Below, piece after piece: positions 1-5,679 of a stretch of 6,672 nucleotides of DNA (position 1 is the stretch's first letter; every line of letters starts with the position of its first letter). A program made the position numbers and the translations under genes. Origin of the DNA: Bacteroidota bacterium (lineage in GTDB: Bacteria > Bacteroidota > Bacteroidia > Chitinophagales > Chitinophagaceae); contig JAEZAY010000323.1 of the NCBI GenBank assembly GCA_023427575.1, positions 1 to 6,672 of the forward strand, in the 5' to 3' direction. The notes beneath the pieces were generated by a model. The model made no database searches. It saw nothing but the letters and a program-made list of their open reading frames with translations, and was not told the DNA's origin.

Positions 1-120
1 ATCTGAAAGAATGAAAATTGAATTTCCCGTCCAACATCCGACTGAACTCCAGGCTCCAGACCATTAGTGTCCGGTTAAGATTTATTACGCAGCCCGATTT
101 TTATGCGCCAAATTTTTTCT

Positions 121-152
121 AAAAAAAGTGGAAGGAGTCATTTACAATGACT
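121..152 (-). terminator. Possible weak terminator or dyad operator beyond the kinase
   Basis: AGTCATT at 136-142 and AATGACT at 146-152 form a perfect 7-bp inverted repeat with a 3-base centre. Read on the minus strand, the direction of the isomerase-kinase unit, the hairpin is followed after about 8 bases by a run of seven T (the A-run at 121-127). That could end the operon's transcript. The stem is A/T-rich and the T-run is not adjacent, so a regulator-binding dyad is an equal alternative. It lies about 90 bases past the kinase stop. Confidence 0.22.
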
Positions 153-218
153 GCTCGTAACTTACTGTTGATACCGGTTTCAAACAAATGGAAAGTTATT
201 ACCCGCATAGCAATGTAA
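147..218 (+). CDS. Doubtful 23-residue small ORF
   Basis: ATG at 147 opens 23 codons (MTARNLLLIPVSNKWKVITR, then IAM) ending at TAA 216-218. The only point in its favour is a GGAAGGAG sequence ending 9 bases before the ATG, an unusually good Shine-Dalgarno-like match in a window where the real genes lack one. Against it are its size, no recognisable family, and the start codon lying inside the dyad at 136-152. No function can be proposed and chance is the likelier explanation. Confidence 0.1.
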   Translation: MTARNLLLIPVSNKWKVITRIAM

Positions 219-238
219 CAGGAATACGACAAAGCCGG

Positions 239-1618
239 TCAAAAATCCGGCCGGTACATTTTTAATCCCACCAGCTTTTCCGGTACGCTTTGATCATTCC
301 AGCATGAATGAATGACAAGCGCTGCTCCCAGGGCGGTTGCCTGCGGCATGGAAGCCGCATATACCTCCAGTTCGGGAAAAGCGGCAGCCAGCAGATTCAT
401 ATAAATCGCGTTATTACTGAACCCTCCATCAACGAACAGCCTTTTTACGCCGGTTCGCCCTAAAATCAGACTGGTAGAAAAATGCTGGTGAACAATCAGG
501 CTTGCAATCAATTGGTAAAGTGCCTGTTCCGCTGTTTTAAATGCACTCAGATCCAGAGTATCAAAATGCAGTAAGGTTTTACCAGCTTCATCCCGAAGGA
601 ATTCAGGCATTGTCCTGCCACTTAACGCAATTGTTATTTCATCTTTATTATACGGAATGGAAAAAAAAGCTGCCGGATCGAGATTAAAATGATAAGCAAT
701 CCGCTTCAGTTCCGTTTCATAGAAGTGGCCGCCAAAAAAACGCGAAGCCTTCACTGGTTTTCCCTCATACGATAAATACGAGAGGCAGTCTTTTTCCAGC
801 TCGTATGTACTGAGCGGCTCCTGGTTGAAGGGATTTAAAGAGATACACCAGGTGCCCGTTGACAAAAGCACAAAAGGTTCCGGAAAACTAACCAGATAGG
901 GAATCAGCGCGGCGGAACTGTCGTGCAGGCCAATACCTGAAATCAGTTGATCCTCCTTAATTCTTCCGGGAAAACAGGAACCGGCATATACCAGCGGCGC
1001 CAGTTTTTCGGTTATTCCTTCCTGTTGCACCCAGTGGTGGTAATCATTTTTCCGAAAATCCCAGAGCGCTGTATGACATCCGATGCTGGTTTTATCGGAC
1101 ACATATCGTTTCGTTATCAAAAAACTCAGGTATTGAGGCAGATGCAGCGCCTTGTAAATATTTTTATAAACTTCCGGTTTTTCTGCTTTCAGCCGGTATA
1201 GTTGCAATCCGGAATTCAGGCTGCCCAGAGCCGGAGATGCCGTTTGATGGGAGATCGTGGTTTTACCACCGTACTCGCTGTAAAATTTATTTTGAAGTAT
1301 GGGATCATAGGGCTTCAGGTAATTGTACAATGGGGCCGCCGGCTTGCCATCTTGATCTAACAGCACAAAGCTGGCACCATAAGAAGCGAAATTAACTGCC
1401 TTCAGATCCAGTTGGGAATCCTGCCCTGCTTTCGCCAGTGAATCCAGTACGAAACCCTGGAGACTAACCAGGTTCTCACAAGGATACCCGTCTTCATCCA
1501 CCGACTCTTCCAGCCGGGCTGAATACTCGGAAACGATCTGATATTGCTGATCGAAAAGAAGCAGCTTTTTGTTTGTCTTGCCAATATCAAATATGGCTAT
1601 TACCGGAGGCTTTTTCAT
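239..1618 (-). CDS. FGGY-family carbohydrate kinase, probable rhamnulokinase-type
   Basis: This cytoplasmic enzyme should phosphorylate a ketose with ATP, most likely L-rhamnulose (or a similar 6-deoxyketose) to its 1-phosphate. It has 459 residues, a usual FGGY length. The N-terminal actin-like domain opens with the phosphate loop DIGKTNKKLLLFD (residues 11-23). HDSSAA at 232-237 supplies the probable catalytic base Asp233, matching the HD-T/S-A motif of rhamnulokinases. The second domain has the ATP-binding LLSTGTWCISLN (251-262), then VDGGFSNN (396-403) and ATALGAALV (427-435). The ATG abuts the TAA of the upstream isomerase with no gap, so translation is probably coupled, and TGA 241-239 ends it. 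The family call is firm. The substrate is inferred from the isomerase partner, since FGGY kinases acting on fuculose, xylulose or rhamnulose are hard to tell apart by eye. No truncation or missing motif is seen. Confidence 0.88.
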   Translation of the reverse strand: MKKPPVIAIFDIGKTNKKLLLFDQQYQIVSEYSARLEESVDEDGYPCENLVSLQGFVLDSLAKAGQDSQLDLKAVNFASYGASFVLLDQDGKPAAPLYNYLKPYDPILQNKFYSEYGGKTTISHQTASPALGSLNSGLQLYRLKAEKPEVYKNIYKALHLPQYLSFLITKRYVSDKTSIGCHTALWDFRKNDYHHWVQQEGITEKLAPLVYAGSCFPGRIKEDQLISGIGLHDSSAALIPYLVSFPEPFVLLSTGTWCISLNPFNQEPLSTYELEKDCLSYLSYEGKPVKASRFFGGHFYETELKRIAYHFNLDPAAFFSIPYNKDEITIALSGRTMPEFLRDEAGKTLLHFDTLDLSAFKTAEQALYQLIASLIVHQHFSTSLILGRTGVKRLFVDGGFSNNAIYMNLLAAAFPELEVYAASMPQATALGAALVIHSCWNDQSVPEKLVGLKMYRPDF

Positions 1619-2893
1619 TTATAAACCCGTTGCAACAGTTTTTAATCCACGCTGTTCAATCAGTTCTTTTCTGAGTTCAAGATCTCTGAATAAGCGCACG
1701 GGAGCAAGCGCGGCGCCGGCACGCAATCTCGCTTCAGCCACCAGGGGCCGGGTATCGGTGCGGAAAGCATGCTGTAATATTTCCTGCGCCATGGTGGTGT
1801 CGTTGTTCATCTGTGCTGATTCCAGCTTACTGCGATCCACGAGCAAAGCCTGTGCATAGGCAATCATAATGGCTTCCACAGATTGCAACAGATCTTCCAG
1901 CGGATCCTTCACATTATGTGATGCATCGATCATCCAGCCCAGATCAGCAGCATGATTCATACCCCGGGCATCCATTCCTTCAATCAGTTCATTAAAAATG
2001 AGAAATAGCTGATAAGGTTTGATGCTGCCAACGGTAAGATCATCGTCTCCATATTTGGAATCGTTGAAATGAAAACCACCCAATTTGCCTTCCATCAGTA
2101 ATAAGGCAACAATCTGTTCAATATTGGCATTGGGCAGATGGTGACCAAGATCAACCAGTGTATAAGCCCGGGAACCAAGTTTGGAAGCATAAAGCAATGA
2201 CTGACCCCAATCCCCAACCGTAGTGGAATAAAAATTAGGTTCAAAAGCTTTGTACTCCACAAACATTTTCCAGTTAGAGGGAAGGGCTGCGTACACTTCT
2301 TCAAGACATTCGAGCGTATACTGAAAGGATTTTCGAAAATTTAACTGCCCGGGAAAGGAAGAGCCGTCGGAAAGCCAAACGGTGAGTGATTCAGAACCCA
2401 GCTCCACACCCTGTTTTATCACTTCAATATTATGATCGACCGCCTGTTTGCGGATCGATTTATTTACGTTTTGCATGGAGCCGAATTTATAGCTCCATTC
2501 CTGTCCGGGCTGATCCTGAAAGGTATTTGAGTTCATTGCATCAAACCGAAGGTTATGCTGCGCGGCCAGTTCCCTGATGGCTTTCGGATCGGATGGAATA
2601 TCCCAGGGAATATGTAAGGATATGGCGCCACTTGAGGCGTTTAATGCATGTAAAATTCCAATATCGCCGATTTTTTCTTCCAGTGAGCGAGGTTCACCGC
2701 CGGCGGGAAAACGCCCGAACCGGGTTCCGCCGGTACCAAGGGCCCAACTCGGAATGGCTACCTGGAAAGCCATTAATTTTTCAATGATGCCTTCAGCATT
2801 TTCAATTTCCGATTTTATAAAGTCAAAGTTCCGGGTATGAGCGGCCAGATTTTTTTCATTATGGCCGGCGATCAAATCTTTCTGTATATGCAT
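1619..2893 (-). CDS. rhaI: L-rhamnose isomerase, RhaI (Pseudomonas stutzeri) type
   Basis: This metal-dependent TIM-barrel enzyme interconverts L-rhamnose and L-rhamnulose in the cytoplasm, the first catabolic step. It belongs to the broad-specificity P. stutzeri-type family, not the E. coli RhaA type. The translation carries long family signatures: PSWALGTGGTRFGRFP, SLHIPWD, FDAMNSNTF, VDLGHHLPN, GGFHFNDSKYGDDDL and IDASHNVKDP. Counting from a TTG at 2911, the expected metal and catalytic residues fall at Glu219, Asp254, His257, His281, Asp289 and Asp329. I prefer the ATG at 2893 (MHIQKDLIAGHNEKN, 424 residues). The in-frame TTG at 2911 would add only MYNLRG and give 430 residues, which happens to match the length I recall for P. 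stutzeri RhaI, so the start is not settled. Neither start has a well-spaced Shine-Dalgarno; GAGG lies one base from the ATG. It is the first gene of a unit with the kinase. No regulator or transporter is present nearby. Confidence 0.9.
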   Translation of the reverse strand: MHIQKDLIAGHNEKNLAAHTRNFDFIKSEIENAEGIIEKLMAFQVAIPSWALGTGGTRFGRFPAGGEPRSLEEKIGDIGILHALNASSGAISLHIPWDIPSDPKAIRELAAQHNLRFDAMNSNTFQDQPGQEWSYKFGSMQNVNKSIRKQAVDHNIEVIKQGVELGSESLTVWLSDGSSFPGQLNFRKSFQYTLECLEEVYAALPSNWKMFVEYKAFEPNFYSTTVGDWGQSLLYASKLGSRAYTLVDLGHHLPNANIEQIVALLLMEGKLGGFHFNDSKYGDDDLTVGSIKPYQLFLIFNELIEGMDARGMNHAADLGWMIDASHNVKDPLEDLLQSVEAIMIAYAQALLVDRSKLESAQMNNDTTMAQEILQHAFRTDTRPLVAEARLRAGAALAPVRLFRDLELRKELIEQRGLKTVATGL

Positions 2894-2946
2894 GCCTCGC
2901 AAATTATACAATTAAATAGGGTGTTGAACGAATGTTTTACTTGAAA

Positions 2947-2965
2947 CCGGCCGGATTCAGGCCGG
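2947..2965. promoter_or_regulatory. GC-rich hairpin or operator upstream of rhaI
   Basis: CCGGCC at 2947-2952 and GGCCGG at 2960-2965 are perfect inverted arms around a 7-base loop, within an otherwise A/T-rich region. It lies 54-72 bases upstream of the isomerase ATG. It could be an operator overlapping the promoter, or a structure in the leader RNA. Neither strand has an adjacent T-run, so a terminator is less likely. The regulator is unknown. Confidence 0.3.
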
Positions 2966-2977
2966 AGGAAACCCAAA

Positions 2978-3191
2978 TTCTAAAATAAGGTTCCGGATCT
3001 TGCAAAAAACTAAAATAGTCGGAAATGAAATACCTGCTATCCTGTACTGTAATGTTGGCTTTAACTGAACGAGGCTCTGCTCGGAAGGGATCATTCTAAA
3101 ATAAGAGTAAAAACTGTAAAGAATAATTGGATTATAATCTCAGATTGTTTGGATTAGTTCTTCAATCCACCTGTTTTTTCCCTATTTTAGT
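2978..3191. repeat. Repeated CTAAAATA motif, four copies
   Basis: TTCTAAAATAAG occurs exactly twice, at 2978-2989 and 3094-3105. ACTAAAATAG occurs at 3009-3018 and, inverted, at 3182-3191. All share the core CTAAAATA. The four copies lie within 214 bases of non-coding DNA between divergent genes, as expected for a set of regulator sites. Low sequence complexity makes chance a real alternative. Confidence 0.35.
3025..3099 (+). CDS. Doubtful 24-residue signal-peptide-like ORF
   Basis: ATG at 3025 opens MKYLLSCTVMLALTERGSAR followed by KGSF, ending at TAA 3097-3099. The first 14 residues look like the start of an export signal, with a positive Lys, a hydrophobic stretch and a Cys. They resemble the start of the Dabb protein downstream (MKYCLTLIII). 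The bases before the two ATGs also resemble each other: CTAAAATAGTCG before this one, CTAAAGTCG before the other. It may be a small peptide, the remnant of a truncated exported protein, or chance. It has no Shine-Dalgarno and no recognisable family. Confidence 0.13.
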   Translation: MKYLLSCTVMLALTERGSARKGSF

Positions 3192-3223
3192 CCTCTTAAT
3201 TCTAAAGTCGTAATTTTTTGCAT

Positions 3224-3613
3224 ATGAAATATTGTTTAACTCTTATTATTATAGTGATGAGCTCTCTTACCGCCGTTCAAGCGCAAACCAGCAAAAAAAC
3301 TTCCGACAGTTTATTAAGACATGTGGTATTGTTTAAGTTTAAAGAGTCTTCTTCTGCTGCTGATGTAAAAAAAGTGGAAGATGCATTTTTAGCGCTTCCT
3401 GCAAAAATTAAAGAAATCAAATCGCTGGAATGGGGGCTTAACAATAGTCCGGAAAATATCGCGCAGGGTTATACGCACTGCTTTTTTGTAACCTTTGAAA
3501 GTGAAAAGGCCAGAGATATTTATCTTCCCCATCCCGATCATAAAAAGTTTGGCGAAGTACTTCACCCACATCTTGACAAGGTTCTGGTTTTTGATTACTG
3601 GACCCGAAAATAA
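3224..3613 (+). CDS. Exported Dabb (stress-responsive A/B barrel) domain protein
   Basis: This is a 129-residue protein with a Sec-type signal peptide and one Dabb ferredoxin-like barrel. Residues 1-20 (MKYCLTLIIIVMSSLTAVQA) have a short positive start, a hydrophobic core and an AVQA-Q cleavage site, so the mature protein is probably periplasmic. Cys4 is too early for a lipobox. The Dabb core runs from RHVVLFKFK (32-40) through SLEWGLNNSPEN (67-78) and GYTHCFFVTFES (82-93) to YLPHPDHKKFGEVL (100-113) and VLVFDYW (120-126). These are the usual hallmarks, including the H-P-x-H segment. Dabb domains dimerise, and most members have no assigned reaction, so function is unknown. I chose the ATG at 3224; an in-frame TTG at 3218 would add only two residues. 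There is no Shine-Dalgarno. It stands alone as a transcription unit, divergent from rhaI and convergent with the oxidoreductase. Confidence 0.85.
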   Translation: MKYCLTLIIIVMSSLTAVQAQTSKKTSDSLLRHVVLFKFKESSSAADVKKVEDAFLALPAKIKEIKSLEWGLNNSPENIAQGYTHCFFVTFESEKARDIYLPHPDHKKFGEVLHPHLDKVLVFDYWTRK

Positions 3614-3640
3614 CCGGTTTATCGAACAGAGTTTTTCCAG

Positions 3641-3685
3641 CCGGTAATAAGAATTGTGAAGGTTTTTGTTACCGGAATTTTTATA
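3641..3685 (+). terminator. Probable terminator of the Dabb gene
   Basis: CCGGTAA at 3641-3647 pairs perfectly with TTACCGG at 3669-3675, forming a 7-bp stem with a 21-base loop. On the plus strand it is followed at once by AATTTTTATA. It begins 27 bases after the Dabb stop, in the 67-base gap between convergent genes, where a terminator is expected. The loop is longer than usual, which lowers confidence. On the minus strand there is no T-run after the hairpin, so the oxidoreductase transcript is probably not ended by it. Confidence 0.45.
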
Positions 3686-4676
3686 TTTCCACCCGCCTGC
3701 CGGTTTCCATCGACTGATAAATGGCCTGGATGATCTTAACATCACGCAGGCCCATTTCGCCGGGAACCCGGGTTTCCTGGTTGTTCTTTATGCAAAGCGC
3801 GAAATCATCCATTTGGGCGGCCTGCTGATTGATTTCATGGATCTGAACCGGCCCGTCGCTGGTATTCGCCTTAAGGGCCTTGTATTCATAAGCCGGCTTC
3901 AGTTCAAACCAGCCAGATTCTGCTTCCGCCCGCAACAGGTTCATTTTTTTTGAATAGTCTGATACACATTCAGCTATTCTTCCGGAAGGGAATTCCATCG
4001 TCCAGCTCAGCGATTGTTCAACATCCCTGAATTTTTCCGGTTCGGTTTTTTCGCCTTCTTTGGCTGTTACCGCAATTGGATCTTCTCCCAGCGTATAACA
4101 TGCGCCCTGGATACAATAAATACCGATATCGGTTAATGGGCCGCCGCCTGACATTTTTTTGTCTACGCGCCAAACACCGCCTTCTACCTCCATTCCGTTT
4201 TCAGCGATGATCTTTTTTACATTGCCCCATTTATCTTTCTGTCCGTTTTCCATCATCCAGAGATTAAATGGATCAAAATGAAGCCGGTAACCAATTGATA
4301 ACTTTACCCCGGCTTCTTTACAGGCACTGATCATACGCTCGCATTCTTCAGGAAATATTGCCATTGGCTTCTCGCAGATAACATGTTTGCCCGCTTTTGC
4401 AGCCCGAATGGTATATTCAGCATGCATATTATTGGGCAAAACGACATAGATGATATCTATATCGGGATTATCTTTTATCTGGTCAAAGTTTTCGTAACTG
4501 TACACGTTTCCATCCGGAATTTGAAATTCTTTTTTCCATTCTTCCGCCTTTTCCGGTGAGCCGGTTACGATGCCTGCAAGCCTGCAATGTTTTGTTTCTT
4601 TTAGAGCAGGCCCCAACTGACCCTTGCTGTATTTCCCAAGTCCCACAAGTGCGATTCCCAGTTTATCTTCTTTCAT
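3681..4676 (-). CDS. Gfo/Idh/MocA oxidoreductase, glucose-fructose oxidoreductase-like
   Basis: This 331-residue NAD(P)-dependent dehydrogenase probably oxidises or reduces a sugar or sugar-derived alcohol. The N-terminal Rossmann fold has ALVGLGKYSKGQLGPAL (9-25) and VVLPNNMHAEYTIRAAKAGK (78-97), then the family's EKP motif (Glu102-Lys103-Pro104). IGYRLHFDP (128-136) and GGGPLTDIGIYCIQGACYTLGEDP (177-200) follow. Lys103, Asp183 and Tyr187 fit the catalytic Lys-Asp-Tyr set known for Zymomonas mobilis glucose-fructose oxidoreductase, and the wording around them is close to that enzyme. Unlike the Zymomonas protein it has no twin-arginine signal and should be cytoplasmic. The ATG follows AAAATAAATAAC, an A-rich leader without Shine-Dalgarno, 25 bases after the lipid-kinase stop, so the two are probably co-transcribed. 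Substrate and direction cannot be read from sequence; related members include dihydrodiol and 1,5-anhydrofructose-type dehydrogenases. Confidence 0.87.
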   Translation of the reverse strand: MKEDKLGIALVGLGKYSKGQLGPALKETKHCRLAGIVTGSPEKAEEWKKEFQIPDGNVYSYENFDQIKDNPDIDIIYVVLPNNMHAEYTIRAAKAGKHVICEKPMAIFPEECERMISACKEAGVKLSIGYRLHFDPFNLWMMENGQKDKWGNVKKIIAENGMEVEGGVWRVDKKMSGGGPLTDIGIYCIQGACYTLGEDPIAVTAKEGEKTEPEKFRDVEQSLSWTMEFPSGRIAECVSDYSKKMNLLRAEAESGWFELKPAYEYKALKANTSDGPVQIHEINQQAAQMDDFALCIKNNQETRVPGEMGLRDVKIIQAIYQSMETGRRVEI

Positions 4677-4701
4677 GTTATTTATTTTATAGCATCACAA
4701 A

Positions 4702-5604
4702 TCATGGAACCAGAAATTCAAGAAGCCCTTCCCTGATCTCAATCTTCACCTCCTGCAATTTTGGAATTTTGACGGTACTGTCATCCACATGAACATGCGT
4801 TCCTTCCCAACTGATTAGGATTTCTTTTCCTTTAATGGTTTTAAAAGGATGAGAATGAAAGCCCTCCTTCCGAATTTTGGCAACATAGTCGCAAAACATG
4901 GGGATATCCTTCGCTCCCAGAGCCACCACTTCCAGGAAACCATCATCTGGAGTGGACTCCGGCGCAAGCATGAGGTTGGGTCCAATCGACCTGGTATTCA
5001 TCACCTCCGCCAGTATATATGAACCGGAATGATCTTCGCCGTCTACCTGCAAATTGCAATGCCGGGGCTTGTAAGTAGTTACGATTTCATTGATCAGATC
5101 AAGCGCCTGATTGAGCTTTTCCTGTGGATCATCTTCGATTTCTTTCTTGCGTTTTTTCATCTCCATCATCAGATAGGGAAATAAGCCATAACCAAAACTT
5201 TCCAGGAAAAACCCGCCCTCATCAATCCCATCAATCCGCCCAACATCAAAGCTGCAAATGGATTTCGGATTCCAGCCGGCAACAATATCTTCCGGCTCGC
5301 CGCTGAGATTCAGGGTTTTGGCAATATTATTTGCTGTGCCCAAAGGAATCAGACCGATGGGATAACGTTTATCCAGAACCGAACGTTTAAGAAGCAACTC
5401 GGTCACCTTACGAATTGTTCCATCGCCGCCGGCCACAATAATAAAATCGCTGTCGGGATCTATTTCATCATCTTTCCATCCTTTTTCAGCTGTGGATGAA
5501 TATCTACATTTATAACCCTGGTTTTCTATCATTGCTACCAGTTCCTTTTTGGAATGGTCTTCACCCCCGGCGCCGGGGTTATGAAATAAAGTGGCAATTT
5601 CCAT
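4702..5604 (-). CDS. Diacylglycerol kinase-family (DagK/YegS-like) lipid kinase
   Basis: This 300-residue protein of the DAGK catalytic-domain family probably phosphorylates a lipid such as diacylglycerol, or a sphingoid or other membrane lipid, with ATP at the cytoplasmic face of the membrane. FHNPGAGG (7-14) is the N-terminal nucleotide-site strand-turn. VAGGDGTIRKV (57-67) holds the signature GGDGT, and IPLGTANNIAKTL (86-98) is the second nucleotide loop. NTRSIGPNLMLAPESTPDDG (203-222) is the conserved C-terminal-domain segment. One oddity: the final DGE motif usual in this family reads DDS (Asp274-Asp275-Ser276, in VHVDDSTV), so the glutamate proposed as catalytic base is not in its usual place. 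A DGE at 188-190 is in a different part of the fold. There is no signal or membrane segment. It leads a likely two-gene unit with the oxidoreductase and diverges from surE across 75 bases. The specific lipid is unknown. Confidence 0.85.
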   Translation of the reverse strand: MEIATLFHNPGAGGEDHSKKELVAMIENQGYKCRYSSTAEKGWKDDEIDPDSDFIIVAGGDGTIRKVTELLLKRSVLDKRYPIGLIPLGTANNIAKTLNLSGEPEDIVAGWNPKSICSFDVGRIDGIDEGGFFLESFGYGLFPYLMMEMKKRKKEIEDDPQEKLNQALDLINEIVTTYKPRHCNLQVDGEDHSGSYILAEVMNTRSIGPNLMLAPESTPDDGFLEVVALGAKDIPMFCDYVAKIRKEGFHSHPFKTIKGKEILISWEGTHVHVDDSTVKIPKLQEVKIEIREGLLEFLVP

Positions 5605-5605
5605 A

Positions 5606-5639
5606 TTTGTAATTATAATATCAGGGCATGATAAAATTG
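5606..5639 (+). promoter_or_regulatory. Candidate Bacteroidota-type promoter for surE
   Basis: TTTG at 5606-5609 and TAAAATTG at 5632-5639, 22 bases apart, approximate the Bacteroidota sigma-A pattern of TTTG then TAnnTTTG, with one mismatch in the second box. Transcription would start a few bases later and leave a leader of roughly 30-35 bases before the surE ATG. It lies in the 75-base gap shared with the divergent lipid kinase. The match is by eye in A/T-rich DNA, so confidence is low. Confidence 0.3.
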
Positions 5640-5679
5640 TACCAGTGAGTCTGGCATAATATTGTAGCCAGCTTTATCT

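Larger units (their letters stand above)
1..238. other. Gene-free region downstream of the kinase
   Basis: No convincing gene lies here. The first 67 bases are open in one plus-strand frame, ending at TAG 65-67 with the last residues RMKIEFPVQHPTELQAPDH. This could be the tail of a gene entering from the left, but 21 codons are too few to decide. At 110-128 there is an A/T-rich patch of T- and A-runs, followed by a perfect dyad at 136-152. A 23-codon ORF (147-218) starts inside that dyad. Otherwise I see nothing. Confidence 0.5.
2894..3223. other. Divergent intergenic region with several motifs
   Basis: This 330-base region separates the minus-strand isomerase-kinase unit from the plus-strand Dabb gene, so it should hold both promoters. 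It contains a GC-rich hairpin (2947-2965), four copies of an A-rich CTAAAATA motif (one inverted), a perfect GATTATAATC palindrome at 3130-3139, a TTGGATTA direct repeat (3127-3134 and 3149-3156), and a 24-codon ORF at 3025-3099. I could not find a clean Bacteroidota-type promoter (TTTG, about 20 bases, then TAnnTTTG) for either side. TATAATTTG just before the isomerase start is only a near match. Confidence 0.6.

Noticed and set aside
2..67. Open frame that could be the C-terminus of a plus-strand gene entering from the left
   Set aside because: Only 21 codons are visible with no recognisable motif; an open stretch of this length is common by chance.
67..79. GTGTCCGGTTAAG as a possible insertion-sequence end
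   Set aside because: No inverted partner, target duplication or transposase fragment is visible anywhere in the window.
234..251. GCCGG/CCGGC hairpin over the kinase stop as a minus-strand terminator
   Set aside because: The stem is only 5 bp with an 8-base loop and just three T after it; too weak to call.
1569..1859. 96-codon plus-strand ORF across the kinase-isomerase junction
   Set aside because: It lies antisense to two well-conserved enzymes and its translation resembles no family.
247..2954. CCGGCCGG at both ends of the isomerase-kinase unit (247-254 and 2947-2954)
   Set aside because: The first copy is within the kinase coding sequence and the 8-base palindrome is short; no reason to think the pair is functional.
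3389..3745. 118-codon minus-strand ORF overlapping the Dabb gene and the oxidoreductase end
   Set aside because: It runs antisense through the conserved Dabb domain and has no recognisable domain; its length reflects the codon pattern opposite.
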